Shown one piece after another: positions 7,785 through 16,870 of a DNA stretch of 64,000 nt (the first letter of the stretch is position 1; each line of letters opens with the position of its first letter). The translations under genes and the position numbers were made by a program. This DNA comes from Bradyrhizobium liaoningense. GTDB taxonomy: Bacteria; Pseudomonadota; Alphaproteobacteria; Rhizobiales; Xanthobacteraceae. The stretch is taken from contig NZ_JAFCJS010000006.1 of the NCBI RefSeq assembly GCF_018130825.1, positions 186,001 through 250,000 on the forward strand, written 5' to 3'. The notes beneath the pieces were generated by a model. It saw nothing but the letters and a program-made list of their open reading frames with translations. It did no database searches and was not told where the DNA came from.

Positions 7785-9974
7785 ATGCAGGTCACGCGCG
7801 ATTTCTCTCACTATGTTCGCGACGCGGGCGCGGGCCTCCGGCATATCGACCTCGCGGTCGAAGGCGTTCACTGCGCCGGCTGCATGGCCAAGATCGAGCG
7901 CGGCCTGTCCGCCATTCCTGACGTCACGCTGGCGCGCGTGAACCTGACCGACCGCCGCGTCGCGCTGGAATGGAAGGCGGGCACGCTCGACCCCGGCCGC
8001 TTCATCGACCGGCTCGAGGAGCTCGGCTACAAGGCCTATCCGTTCGAGACCGAGAGCGCGGAAGTGGCGGAGGTCGCCGAATCCCGCTTCCTGCTGCGCT
8101 GCCTCGGGGTCGCGGCATTCGCCACCATGAACGTGATGATGCTGTCGATTCCGGTGTGGTCCGGCAACGTCTCGGACATGCTGCCGGAGCAGCGCGATTT
8201 CTTCCACTGGCTGTCGGCGCTGATCGCGCTGCCGGCGGCGGCCTATGCCGGCCAGCCGTTCTTCCGGTCGGCCTGGCGCGCGCTGTCGGCGAAGACCACC
8301 AACATGGACGTGCCGATCTCGATCGGCGTGATCCTGGCGCTCGGCATGTCTGTGGTCGAGACCATCCACCACGCCGAGCACGCCTATTTCGACGCGGCGA
8401 TCATGCTGCTGACCTTCCTGCTGGTTGGTCGCTTCCTCGACCAGAACATGCGGCGGCGGACCCGCGCGGTCGCCGGCAATCTCGCCGCGCTCAAGGCGGA
8501 GACCGCGGCCAAGTTCGTCGGACCCGACGAGATCTCGCAGGTGCCGGTGGCGGCGATCCATCCCGGCGACATCGTGCTGCTGCGGCCCGGCGAGCGCTGT
8601 GCGGTCGACGGCACCGTGATCGAGGGCCGTTCCGAGATCGACCAGAGCCTGATCACCGGCGAGACGCTCTATGTCACGGCCGGGCAGGGCACGCCGGTCT
8701 ATGCGGGATCGATGAACATCTCCGGCACGCTGCGGGTGCGGGTTTCGGCGGCCTCCGAGGCGACGCTGCTCGCCGAGATCACGCGGCTATTGGATAACGC
8801 GCTGCAGGCGCGCTCACGCTACATGCGGCTCGCCGACCGTGCCTCGCGCCTGTACGCGCCGGTGGTGCATGCCACAGCACTGCTGACCATTCTCGGCTGG
8901 GTCATCGCGGGGGCAAGCTGGCATGATGCGATCGTGACCGGCGTTGCCGTCCTGATCATCACCTGTCCCTGCGCGCTCGGGCTCGCGATCCCGACGGTGC
9001 AGACGGTGGCTTCGGGCGCGATGTTCAGGGCGGGTGTGCTGCTCAATGCGGGCGATGCGATCGAGCGGCTGGCGGAAGCCGATCATGTCATCTTCGACAA
9101 GACCGGCACGTTGACGCTGCCCGATCTCGAAGTGATGAACGCGGCCGATATCCCCGCCGACATCTTCGAGCTCGCCGGGCGCCTTGCGCTGTCGAGCCAT
9201 CATCCGGTGGCCGCCGCGGTGGCGCAGGCTGCCGGTGCCAGATCGCCCATCGTCGGTGCGGTCGAGGAAGCCGGGCAGGGCGTGCGTGCCGTGGTCGACG
9301 GAGTCGAGATCCGCTTGGGGCGTCCGTCCTTTTGCGGCGCCGAGGCGCAGGCCGGAAGCGTTACTCTCGACCCTGAAGCCTCCATCGTGGCCTTCAGCAA
9401 GGGGACTGAAAAATTTATCCTTACGGTGCGCCAGGGCCTGCGCCCGGACGCACAGGCCGTGATCGCGGCGCTGAAGGCCCGCAACATCGGCATCGAGATC
9501 CTCTCCGGCGATCGCGAGCCGGCGGTGACGGCGGCGGCGCACGCGCTCTCCATTCACGAGTGGCGCGCCGGCGTCACGCCGGCCGACAAGATCGCGCGGA
9601 TCGAGGAGCTGAAGCGGCGCGGCATGAAGGTGCTGATGGTCGGCGACGGCATGAACGATGCGCCTTCGCTGGCCGCAGCCCATATCTCGATGTCGCCGAT
9701 CTCGGCCGCGCATCTCAGCCAGGCGACCGCCGACCTCGTCTTCCTCGGCCGGCCGCTCGCCCCCGTGGTCGCCGCCATCGACGCGTCGCGCAAGGCGCTG
9801 CATCTGATGCGGCAGAACCTCTGGCTCGCGATCGGCTATAATGTGCTCGCGGTGCCGGTTGCGATCAGCGGCGTGGTGACGCCCCTGATTGCAGCGGCGG
9901 CCATGAGCGGATCGTCGATCCTGGTCATGCTGAATTCGCTGCGTGCACGCAGCGCCTCGCGGGAGATCGTGTGA
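7785..9974 (+). CDS. ccoI: Copper-transporting P1B-type ATPase (CcoI/FixI)
   Basis: 729 residues. An N-terminal heavy-metal-associated domain carries CxxC at 30-33 (HCAGCM), followed by P-type ATPase parts: actuator motif TGE (LITGET), the CPC metal site at 394-396, the phosphorylated DKTGT with Asp438, SSHHPVA with the HP dipeptide, and GDGMNDAP. CcoI exports or supplies copper for cbb3 oxidase assembly. Its stop codon overlaps the ATG of ccoS (TGATG), implying translational coupling. Confidence 0.96.
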   Translation: MQVTRDFSHYVRDAGAGLRHIDLAVEGVHCAGCMAKIERGLSAIPDVTLARVNLTDRRVALEWKAGTLDPGRFIDRLEELGYKAYPFETESAEVAEVAESRFLLRCLGVAAFATMNVMMLSIPVWSGNVSDMLPEQRDFFHWLSALIALPAAAYAGQPFFRSAWRALSAKTTNMDVPISIGVILALGMSVVETIHHAEHAYFDAAIMLLTFLLVGRFLDQNMRRRTRAVAGNLAALKAETAAKFVGPDEISQVPVAAIHPGDIVLLRPGERCAVDGTVIEGRSEIDQSLITGETLYVTAGQGTPVYAGSMNISGTLRVRVSAASEATLLAEITRLLDNALQARSRYMRLADRASRLYAPVVHATALLTILGWVIAGASWHDAIVTGVAVLIITCPCALGLAIPTVQTVASGAMFRAGVLLNAGDAIERLAEADHVIFDKTGTLTLPDLEVMNAADIPADIFELAGRLALSSHHPVAAAVAQAAGARSPIVGAVEEAGQGVRAVVDGVEIRLGRPSFCGAEAQAGSVTLDPEASIVAFSKGTEKFILTVRQGLRPDAQAVIAALKARNIGIEILSGDREPAVTAAAHALSIHEWRAGVTPADKIARIEELKRRGMKVLMVGDGMNDAPSLAAAHISMSPISAAHLSQATADLVFLGRPLAPVVAAIDASRKALHLMRQNLWLAIGYNVLAVPVAISGVVTPLIAAAAMSGSSILVMLNSLRARSASREIV

Positions 9975-10141
9975 TGGAGATCCTGGTCATCCTGGTGCCG
10001 CTCGCCTTGATGCTCGGTGGCGCCGGTCTCGTCGCCTTCCTCTGGTCGCTCCGAAGCGGCCAGTACGACGATCTCGAGGGCGCCGCCTGGCGCGCCATCG
10101 CCGACGACGAGCCGCCGCAGGAAGCGCCAGTGAAGCGCTAG
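9974..10141 (+). CDS. ccoS: cbb3 oxidase maturation protein (CcoS/FixS)
   Basis: 55 residues starting MEILVILVPLALMLG: one N-terminal membrane helix and the typical turn FLWSLRSGQYDDLEG. CcoS is needed to insert redox cofactors in the cbb3 complex. The ATG overlaps the ccoI stop. Its own stop codon lies within an 18-bp palindrome that also contains the stop of the convergent transporter gene, so the two coding regions overlap by 4 nt. Confidence 0.95.
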   Translation: MEILVILVPLALMLGGAGLVAFLWSLRSGQYDDLEGAAWRAIADDEPPQEAPVKR

Positions 10142-10148
10142 CGCTTCA
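10131..10148. terminator. 18-bp perfect palindrome spanning two convergent stop codons
   Basis: TGAAGCGCTAGCGCTTCA. Both ccoS (plus) and the MFS gene (minus) end AAG-CGC-TAG inside this palindrome, so both proteins end in Lys-Arg. It could act as a compact bidirectional transcription end, although it has no loop and no T-run, so the terminator role is inferred. Confidence 0.5.
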
Positions 10149-11340
10149 GGCTGAACGTGAGAAGGGCCGCTGCGGCAAGTGCGACGCCGACACCCGCGAC
10201 GCAGGCGTGCCAGCCGAAATTGTCGAACAATCGCCCGAGCACGGCCGTGCCGACCAGCCCGCCGCAGAAGTAGCAGGCAAGATAGGTCCCGCTGGCGATG
10301 CCGCGGTTGTCGCTTGCCGCCTGTCCGACGAAGCCAGTTGCGGCGGCCTGTGCGAAGAATGTGCCGACGCCGACCAGGACCATGCCGGCGAGCACTTCGC
10401 CCAGGTGCGGCGCCAGCATCAAGGGCAGGCCCAGCCCGGCGAGCGCGAGCGATGACCAGATCGTGGAGCGCGTTCCGAACCGCGCGGCGACCTTGCCGGC
10501 CAGAAGCGTCGTGGCGATCGACGGCAGGAAGACGAAATAGACGAGGCCGAGATCCATCATGCCCAGCGACAGCGGCGGCCGCACCAGCACGAAATTGACG
10601 AACGTAAAGGTGCCGATGAAGGCGAACAGGATGCAGAAGCCGATGCCGAAAGCCGCACGCAGGCGCGGATTGCGCCAATGCGCGATGGTGGCGTCGAGCG
10701 GCGAAGACGCCGGCACCATCGCCTGCATCGGCTGCACGCGTCGAATCGTGAAATAGACCAGCACTGCGCCGGTCAGATTGAGCGCTGCGAACAGATAGAA
10801 ATTCCAGGCGAGGCCGAGGCCATCGGCGACCGCCGCCGAGATCAGCCGGCCGATGAGGTTGCTGGCGACATTGCCGGTAATGTAGGCGGCAAACGCGCTG
10901 CCGGCGTCCGTGGCGCTGCATTGCTCGCCGAGATAAGCGAGGGTGAGCGCGAAGGCGGAGGCCATGCAAAGGCCCTGCGCGACCCGCAAGGCAGTGAAGA
11001 CGGCAAGATTAGGCGCGGAGGCCAGCAGGCTGGTGGGGATCGCCAGTAGCGCCAGGCTGAGCAGGATGCCGGTCCGCCGGTCGATGTGCGGGCTGAAGAA
11101 GCCGACGACGAGGCTGGCTGTCGCCATGCCGAAGGTGCTGGCGTTGACGGCAAAGCCCATCGCGGCGGGGGTGACGCCGTAATGCCGTGTCAGCGAAGGC
11201 AGGATCGCCTGCGTCGCGAAGAGGTCGACCACGGTCAGGAAGGCGGTGAGGCCGATCACGAGAGAGCGCAACGCGAGACCCGGCGAGTGCGCGTCCATCG
11301 TCATCGCGGCCGGTTTGATGGGAGCGGAAAGATCGGTCAT
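10138..11340 (-). CDS. Major facilitator superfamily transporter
   Basis: 400 residues from the start MTDLSAPIKPAAMTM. About twelve hydrophobic segments; the loop after helix 2 has VVGFFSPHIDRRTGI, the MFS motif-A position (G-x3-D-R-x-G-R/K). It resembles the drug/sugar efflux-permease branch (YnfM/AraJ-like). Substrate cannot be told. The start is the ATG at 11340; the frame remains open another 49 codons upstream but that part is not protein-like. It is convergent with ccoS and follows the cupin gene on the same strand after a 103-nt gap. Confidence 0.85.
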   Translation of the reverse strand: MTDLSAPIKPAAMTMDAHSPGLALRSLVIGLTAFLTVVDLFATQAILPSLTRHYGVTPAAMGFAVNASTFGMATASLVVGFFSPHIDRRTGILLSLALLAIPTSLLASAPNLAVFTALRVAQGLCMASAFALTLAYLGEQCSATDAGSAFAAYITGNVASNLIGRLISAAVADGLGLAWNFYLFAALNLTGAVLVYFTIRRVQPMQAMVPASSPLDATIAHWRNPRLRAAFGIGFCILFAFIGTFTFVNFVLVRPPLSLGMMDLGLVYFVFLPSIATTLLAGKVAARFGTRSTIWSSLALAGLGLPLMLAPHLGEVLAGMVLVGVGTFFAQAAATGFVGQAASDNRGIASGTYLACYFCGGLVGTAVLGRLFDNFGWHACVAGVGVALAAAALLTFSLKR

Positions 11341-11443
11341 GGCGTGACTGTCCTGTGAGGAATGCGGCGCCCGGCATGCGGATGGCATGGGGGATCCCGG
11401 GCACCACATCCGGTAACGAGTGCGCTGGGGCTGGGTGCGTTCG

Positions 11444-11926
11444 TTACATGTGATGGTCGTTGGGATCCTTGCGGACGTCGCCGACATAGAGAATGACGGT
11501 CTCCTTGCCGAGGTTCTTCCACCAATGCGAGGTGCCGTAGACTTCGGGGCGGATGTCGCCGGCCTTGTGCACGATCGGATCGACGCAGTTGGAGGCGTAT
11601 TCGACGATTTTGCCCTGCTGCACGAAGATCAGTGCAGGGCGGTCGTCATGGCTGTGCCAGGGCACGATGCCGCCGGGTTCGATGGTCAGCTTGCGGAAGC
11701 GCAGCTCGCGGCCCTCGATATGGGCGGGCTGCTTGCCGAGGTCGATCGCGCCGAGCGTGACGTCGGTGACGCCGACCGGCTTGTGGTCGACCATCTGCTG
11801 CGCGTTCGGCTTGATCTTGCCGGCCGGACATTCGCCCGCGAGCGCCGGCTGCGCCGCAACTGTCAGTGCACCGAGAACGGCTGCGCCAGACCAGATCAGG
11901 CGCGACAACATGTGCTGCTTGAACAT
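11444..11926 (-). CDS. Exported cupin-domain protein
   Basis: 160 residues. Signal peptide MFKQHMLSRLIWSGAAVL…AQPALA, probably cut near residue 30. The mature part is a single RmlC-like cupin with PWHSHDDRPALIFVQQG, which holds the metal-binding HxH and a downstream Glu/Gln position, and a second motif around GTSHWWKN. Likely a periplasmic metal-binding cupin; the reaction is unknown. GGAGA precedes the ATG. It is divergent from a small exported protein at 12165. Confidence 0.8.
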   Translation of the reverse strand: MFKQHMLSRLIWSGAAVLGALTVAAQPALAGECPAGKIKPNAQQMVDHKPVGVTDVTLGAIDLGKQPAHIEGRELRFRKLTIEPGGIVPWHSHDDRPALIFVQQGKIVEYASNCVDPIVHKAGDIRPEVYGTSHWWKNLGKETVILYVGDVRKDPNDHHM

Positions 11927-12164
11927 GGGAAGTCTCCTCTGTTGGCCGCAACCTCGCTGGTCGCCGGCTATGGCAGGAGCTTCGTCGAGACCGTGCCGAT
12001 GTTGAAATGCCGGCTTGCTTTCGATGCGATAGCCCTGCGCTATCTTGATGCGCGGCGGCTATCGAACCGATTGGGCAACGGCATTTCCGCTTCCGGGGGA
12101 TTTGGCGTCCGATGACCGGGCGCCCGATTGGCGGGCGTTTCACGTCAATCCGGAGGAGCATCTC

Positions 12165-12449
12165 ATGACGAAAGTGTCAAAAACCCTGATCTTTTCCGCC
12201 GCCTTCGCGGTGATCGCCACGTCGGCCTTCTCGGAGGCGGCCTGGGATTTGAAGGCCGGCATGGCCTACGTCTATGGCGGGCCCGGCAAGATGTCGGCGA
12301 TGGCCATGGCCCCGGCCGAGAAGAACCACGAGGCCATGATGAAGAACGCCAAGAAGGTGCCCGCCGACACCGTCTTCTTCATGGACAACGGCACGCTGTA
12401 CTCCACGTCGGGGCGGCTCGATCCCACCGGCAATTTCTACGTGAATTGA
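12165..12449 (+). CDS. Small exported protein of unknown function
   Basis: 94 residues. The N-terminus MTKVSKTLIFSAAFAVIATS is a signal peptide; the mature part is rich in Met, Lys and Ala (KMSAMAMAPAEKNHEAMMKN) and ends in a compact VFFMDNGTLY segment. No family recognised. CCGGAGGAG just before the ATG fixes this start rather than an upstream in-frame codon at 12045. It is divergent from the exported cupin gene; both may act in the periplasm. Confidence 0.7.
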   Translation: MTKVSKTLIFSAAFAVIATSAFSEAAWDLKAGMAYVYGGPGKMSAMAMAPAEKNHEAMMKNAKKVPADTVFFMDNGTLYSTSGRLDPTGNFYVN

Positions 12450-12531
12450 AGCGCCACTCGCGCAACGGCCGCCCCTTGCGGGCGGCCGGATCGGGAAACT
12501 AGTATTCGTCCCTCAAACGCCGGAGCGGAAG

Positions 12532-13248
12532 ATGTCCTCTCTCTCAGCAGCCGACGCCGAGCAGCTCAGGCTTGCCTTCCAGCGCTGCCGCGACATGGAG
12601 GGAACGCTGAACGAGCAGCTCCGGGCCTATGCCGATGCCAGCCGTAAGGTGTTTCCGGCCTATGGCGAGGCGGTTGATCGCCTGGTGGTGCGATTGAACG
12701 GCAACGGCGGTGGCGAGACCGCGCCGCGTCCGGGCGATGCGATGCCGCCGTTCATGTTGCCGGATGAAAGTGGAGCGCTCGTCGCGCTGCCTGCGCTGCT
12801 GCAGCGAGGCCCGGTCGCGGTGATGTTCTTCCGCGGCCACTGGTGTCCCTATTGCCGGCTCAATGTCCGCGCCGTGGTGCAGGCGCTGGATCGCATCGAG
12901 GCGATGGGCGCGCGGATCGTCGCGATCATGCCGGAGACGCAGGAATACACTCGGCAGGTCAAGGCCGACTCCGGCGCGCCGTTTCCGATCCTGACCGATC
13001 TCGACAACGGCTATGCGCTGTCGCTCAACCTCGCGATCTGGCTCGGCACCGAGATCCAGGGCCTGCTGTCCTATCAGGACATGGCGAAGTTTCATGGCAA
13101 TGACGGCTGGATGTTGCCGATCCCCGCGGTGTTCGTCGTCGGCCGTGACGGACTGGTGAAGGCTCGCTTCGTCGATCCGGATTTCCGCAAGCGCATGGAG
13201 ATCGATGACCTGATCGCGGCGCTGGAGCGCGCGAGCCGGGAGAATTGA
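12532..13248 (+). CDS. Peroxiredoxin-like (AhpC/TSA) thioredoxin-fold protein
   Basis: 238 residues. After an N-terminal helical region (1-55) comes a thioredoxin fold with FFRGHWCPYCRLNV; the CxxC is Cys105 and Cys108. A later TDLDNGYALSLNLAIW segment is typical of the AhpC/TSA group often called peroxiredoxin-like proteins. Likely a cytosolic thiol-dependent peroxidase or reductase; no signal peptide. A GGAGCGGAAG-type ribosome site precedes the ATG. The neighbours do not form an obvious pathway. Confidence 0.85.
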   Translation: MSSLSAADAEQLRLAFQRCRDMEGTLNEQLRAYADASRKVFPAYGEAVDRLVVRLNGNGGGETAPRPGDAMPPFMLPDESGALVALPALLQRGPVAVMFFRGHWCPYCRLNVRAVVQALDRIEAMGARIVAIMPETQEYTRQVKADSGAPFPILTDLDNGYALSLNLAIWLGTEIQGLLSYQDMAKFHGNDGWMLPIPAVFVVGRDGLVKARFVDPDFRKRMEIDDLIAALERASREN

Positions 13249-13318
13249 GCTTCGCTATGCGCTCTCTTCCATTCTCTCCTTGCGAGAGAAGGAAGAGCAG
13301 CGGCAATCGATCTCGCAG

Positions 13319-14206
13319 CTACCCCGCAATCTCCCGCCAGTCCGCGCCGCGCAGCATCCGCATCACTGTATTGGCGACGGCCGTGCGCTGCCGGCCGGCG
13401 ACGCCGTAGAGGCTGACGGTGCGGCGGGCGTCGAGGCCGGTGACGGCGGCGCGCTTCAGGCTGTCCGGCACCGGCGAGGTGTGGGGCATCATGGCGATGC
13501 CGATATCGGCCTCGACCAGCTCGATCAAATCGCGTTCGCTCGAGATCTCGTGGCCGTGATCGACGTCGATGCCGTGCTCGCGCAGGCTCGCGGAGATACG
13601 CCTGGAATGCTCGCAGTAATTCCGGCCGAGCAATTGCTCTGCGCGCAAATCATCCGGCTCGATCGTATCGCGCCCGGCGAGCCGGTGCTCCCTGCTGACG
13701 ACGAGATCGAAGCCTTCCGTGAACAGCGGCCACACGTCGAGCCGCTCCCAGGCCTCGTCGATCTCGGCGGCGATGCCGAGCTCGGCCTCGCCCTTCTTCA
13801 GGAATTCGCCGACTTCGCGGCTGGTCCCGCGCAGGAAGCGGAATTCAAGCCGGTTGAACTGGCGTCTGATCGCGTTCAGGTGTGGGATGAGCAATGCCAG
13901 GTCGATCGAATGCGTCAGCGCAATGCGCAGCGCGCCGATCTCGCCGCTCTTGAACGAGGAGGCGAGCGAGCGCGCGCCGCTGGCGGCGTCGTAACACTGC
14001 TTCAGCAGTGGATGCATACGCTGGCCGAGCTCGGTCAGTTGCGCCGCGGGCCGTTCGCGGCGGAACAGGTCGCCGCCGAGCTCGGCCTCGAGCTGCTTGA
14101 TCGCGCGCGTCAGCGAGGGCTGCGTCACGTTGCATTCCTCGGCGGCGCGCGTAAAATTCAACAGCTGCGCCACCGCGAGGAAATAGCGGACCTGATGCAT
14201 TTCCAT
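13319..14206 (-). CDS. LysR-family transcriptional regulator
   Basis: 295 residues. The N-terminal winged helix is clear: MHQVRYFLAVAQLLNFTRAA … TQPSLTRAIKQLEAELG, followed by a long linker helix and an effector-binding domain. LysR proteins bind DNA as tetramers and usually sense a small molecule. It is divergent from the patatin-like gene at 14404; the 197-nt interval probably holds its operator, but no clear T-N11-A box stood out. The target is inferred from position only. Confidence 0.92.
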   Translation of the reverse strand: MEMHQVRYFLAVAQLLNFTRAAEECNVTQPSLTRAIKQLEAELGGDLFRRERPAAQLTELGQRMHPLLKQCYDAASGARSLASSFKSGEIGALRIALTHSIDLALLIPHLNAIRRQFNRLEFRFLRGTSREVGEFLKKGEAELGIAAEIDEAWERLDVWPLFTEGFDLVVSREHRLAGRDTIEPDDLRAEQLLGRNYCEHSRRISASLREHGIDVDHGHEISSERDLIELVEADIGIAMMPHTSPVPDSLKRAAVTGLDARRTVSLYGVAGRQRTAVANTVMRMLRGADWREIAG

Positions 14207-14403
14207 GGATCGGCTCCCAGCAGGATCGAGTGGAATCTAGCCGATCCGGACGGAGAATGACATCCCGGGCCCGATAGCGCATGCGTATGGTTATGGAAGC
14301 CAGCCGGCATTTCCAAAAGGCCCGACAATCGCCGAGAACGGCAGGACGTAACAATAGCCTTACGCCTGACGAATGATAAGCATAGGCTCGACAGGAGCGA
14401 GAC

Positions 14404-15552
14404 ATGAACGGCATGCAGGACAATTTGCAGCGTAAAGGTCTGGACCTGCCGGGGCAGGTCGTTCTCGTGCTGCAGGGCGGCGGCGCGCTCGGCTCGTACC
14501 AGGCGGGCGTCTACCAGGCGCTCCACGAGGCCGGCATCGAGCCGGACTGGATCATCGGCACGTCGATCGGCGCCATCAATGCGAGCCTGATTGCGGGCAA
14601 CGCAAGGGAGCACCGGCTGGCGCGCCTGAGGGAGTTCTGGAAGCGGATGGAGCAGCAGCCGGTCTGGGACTGGCGCGCCGCGTTTCCCGGCTTCAACGAG
14701 AAGCTGGCCTATTGGTCGACGGTCACCCACGGTATTCCAGGATTCTTCCGGCCCAATCCGCTGGCGCATGCCGGCGATTCATATCCGCTGGGTGCCGATC
14801 ACGCCGGCTTCTATTCGACGGCGCCGCTGGAGAAGACGCTGCGCGAGCTGGTCGATTTCGATCTGGCCAATCGCCGCGCGCCGCGCCTGACGGTCGGTGC
14901 GGCTCATGTCGGCACCAGCGAGATGCGCTATTTCGACAGCCGCGACGGCGAGCTGACGGTCAAGCACATCATGGCCTCGGGCGCGCTGCCACCGGCTTTC
15001 CCAGCGGTGCGCATCGACGGCGAGCTCTATTGGGACGGCGGCATCCTGTCGAACACGCCGACCGAAGCGGTGTTCGACGACAATCCACGCAGGGATTCGC
15101 TGATCTTTTCCGTTCATCTGTGGAATCCCGTCGGGCCGGAGCCGGCCACCATGGCGGAGGTGATGAACCGGCACAAGGACGTGCAATATTCCAGCCGGAT
15201 CGCCAGCCAGATCGTGCGACAGCAGCAGGCCCATCGCCTGCGCCATGTCATCAACCAGCTCGCGGCGCGGCTGCCCGAGGGCGAGCTGAATGATCCCGCG
15301 GTGAGGGAGCTGATGAGCTACGGCTGCTCGACCCGCATGCATGTGGTGCGGCTGCTGGCGCCGCAGCTCGAGCACGAGACCCATACCAAGGATATCGACT
15401 TCAGTCCGTCGGGGATCACGCGGCGCTGGCACGCCGGCTACGCTCACACGCGATCGGTGCTGGCGCGCAGGCCCTGGATCGGCGAGTTCGATCCGCTCGC
15501 CGGCGTGGTGCTGCATGAGCATACGGACGAGATGCCGATTGCGGCGGAGTGA
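14404..15552 (+). CDS. Patatin-like phospholipase/acylhydrolase
   Basis: 382 residues. The patatin fold is shown by the oxyanion-hole motif QGGGALG (24-30), the nucleophile motif GTSIG (52-56, Ser54) and the catalytic Asp in DGG (Asp211). A C-terminal extension (about 290-382) is usual for the DUF3734-bearing bacterial patatins. It probably hydrolyses acyl esters of membrane lipids. No signal peptide. ACAGGAGCGAGAC precedes the ATG. It is divergent from the LysR gene, a likely regulator. Confidence 0.9.
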   Translation: MNGMQDNLQRKGLDLPGQVVLVLQGGGALGSYQAGVYQALHEAGIEPDWIIGTSIGAINASLIAGNAREHRLARLREFWKRMEQQPVWDWRAAFPGFNEKLAYWSTVTHGIPGFFRPNPLAHAGDSYPLGADHAGFYSTAPLEKTLRELVDFDLANRRAPRLTVGAAHVGTSEMRYFDSRDGELTVKHIMASGALPPAFPAVRIDGELYWDGGILSNTPTEAVFDDNPRRDSLIFSVHLWNPVGPEPATMAEVMNRHKDVQYSSRIASQIVRQQQAHRLRHVINQLAARLPEGELNDPAVRELMSYGCSTRMHVVRLLAPQLEHETHTKDIDFSPSGITRRWHAGYAHTRSVLARRPWIGEFDPLAGVVLHEHTDEMPIAAE

Positions 15553-15644
15553 GGGCCTCGTCCGTTGTTTGTTTCGGGCGGTGACCATGTCAAGGGCGCC
15601 CGGTCTGGGCTATTATCGCGGCGTCTTCGTCGCGAGACTCGCAA

Positions 15645-16625
15645 GTGGTCGTTGAGAAAGATCTGGAAGCGGCACTCGACAAGGTCCGCGCTGACGCGGC
15701 GGGCCCGGTTGCCGGCGTGTTCGGTCCTGACACGGTGACCTGGCAGATCGACCGGGAGGCCGTGAACTTCCTCGGCGCCGGTCGCGCGCTGCTGCTGCAA
15801 CTCGCCCATCCCTGGGTCGCCGCCGCCATCGCCGAGCATTCGAAAACATTCGCAGATCCGATCGGCCGCTTCCATCGCACCTTCGACATCGTCTTCGCCA
15901 TGGTGTTCGGCTCGCTCGATCGTGCCATGCTGTCGTCGCGGCAGCTGCACCGGCGCCACAGCATGATCGTCGGCGAGATGCCCGAGGCGGTCGGTCCGTT
16001 CGCGGCCGGCTCGCGCTATTGCGCCAACGACATTCCATCGCTGCGCTGGGTTCACGCCACGCTGGTCGACACCGCGCTGATGGCGCACGACCTCGTTCTG
16101 CCACCGCTCTCGGCGGAGGAGCGCGAGCGTTACTGGGCCGAGAGCCGGACGTTCGGTGCGCTGTTCGGACTGACGGCGGACGACCTGCCTGCGGACTGGG
16201 CCGGCTTCGCCGCATACACCGCGGCGATGACGCAATCGGACACGCTGACGGTCAGCGCCGCGGCACGCGAGATCGCAACGCAGATTTTTACGGGCGCGCG
16301 TCCGTGGCTGCGGCCGCCGCGCTGGTATCGCGCGCTCACGGCCAGGATGTTGCCGGAGCACTTGCGTGCCGGTTTTGGTTTTGAGCTCGACGAGCGCGAG
16401 ATCCGATCTGCCGACAATGCACTGCGCTGGATCAGGCGCGTCTATCCGAAGCTGCCTGACAGGCTGCGCTATGTCGGCCCCTATCAGGAAGCACAGGCAC
16501 GGCTGCGGGGCGAGTTGCAGCCCGACTGGATGACCCGCTGTCTCAACCGCGCCTGGATCGGCCGGCCGCAGATGGATGTGCGCAGCGGGAGGTCGGGTGG
16601 TCCATCATCCGCCCCGTCATCCTGA
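15645..16625 (+). CDS. MpaB-family (DUF2236) oxygenase-like protein
   Basis: 326 residues starting with GTG at 15645. Family segments include GAGRALLLQLAHPWVAAA near the N-terminus and the paired histidines of RQLHRRHSMI, part of the haem/metal pocket proposed for this family. Members include the latex-clearing protein Lcp and the fungal MpaB, but most are uncharacterised. The last few codons (…PSSAPSS) run into a bradyrhizobial repeat, which also supplies the stop codon, so the natural C-terminus may once have been different. No strong ribosome site is visible. Confidence 0.8.
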   Translation: MVVEKDLEAALDKVRADAAGPVAGVFGPDTVTWQIDREAVNFLGAGRALLLQLAHPWVAAAIAEHSKTFADPIGRFHRTFDIVFAMVFGSLDRAMLSSRQLHRRHSMIVGEMPEAVGPFAAGSRYCANDIPSLRWVHATLVDTALMAHDLVLPPLSAEERERYWAESRTFGALFGLTADDLPADWAGFAAYTAAMTQSDTLTVSAAAREIATQIFTGARPWLRPPRWYRALTARMLPEHLRAGFGFELDEREIRSADNALRWIRRVYPKLPDRLRYVGPYQEAQARLRGELQPDWMTRCLNRAWIGRPQMDVRSGRSGGPSSAPSS

Positions 16626-16746
16626 GGTGCGAGTGGCGCGATGCAGACGCATCGCGCCGGGAGCCTCGAAGGATGCACGACCCCGCTGCTGCAGCCGGGC
16701 CGTCGCCCTTCGAGGGCCGCTGAAGAAGCGGCCACCTCAGGGTGAC
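16616..16746. repeat. Inverted intergenic repeat (GTCATCCTGAGGTG family)
   Basis: Begins GTCATCCTGAGGTG and ends CACCTCAGGGTGAC, with inner pairs including GCGATGC/GCATCGC and AGGGC-type arms. A type I recognise from bradyrhizobial intergenic regions. Its left arm overlaps the end of the MpaB-like coding region and provides that gene's TGA. Confidence 0.75.
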
Positions 16747-16779
16747 GGTGATGGATGGGCGCGCGCTGCTCTCCTCATC

Positions 16780-16857
16780 GTCATTGCGAGCGCAGCGAAG
16801 CAATCCAGAATCCCTCCGCGGAAAGACTCTGGATTGCTTCGCTGCGCTCGCAATGAC
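16780..16857. repeat. REP-like palindrome, copy 1 (GTCATTGCGAG family)
   Basis: GTCATTGCGAGCGCAGCGAA…TTCGCTGCGCTCGCAATGAC, a nearly perfect 78-nt inverted repeat with the inner arms CAATCCAGA/TCTGGATTG. Two further copies lie at 26285-26370 and 63476-63553. It sits between the MpaB-like gene and the convergent glycogen synthase gene and may serve as a terminator. Confidence 0.9.
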
Positions 16858-16870
16858 GGAGTACGCAGCC

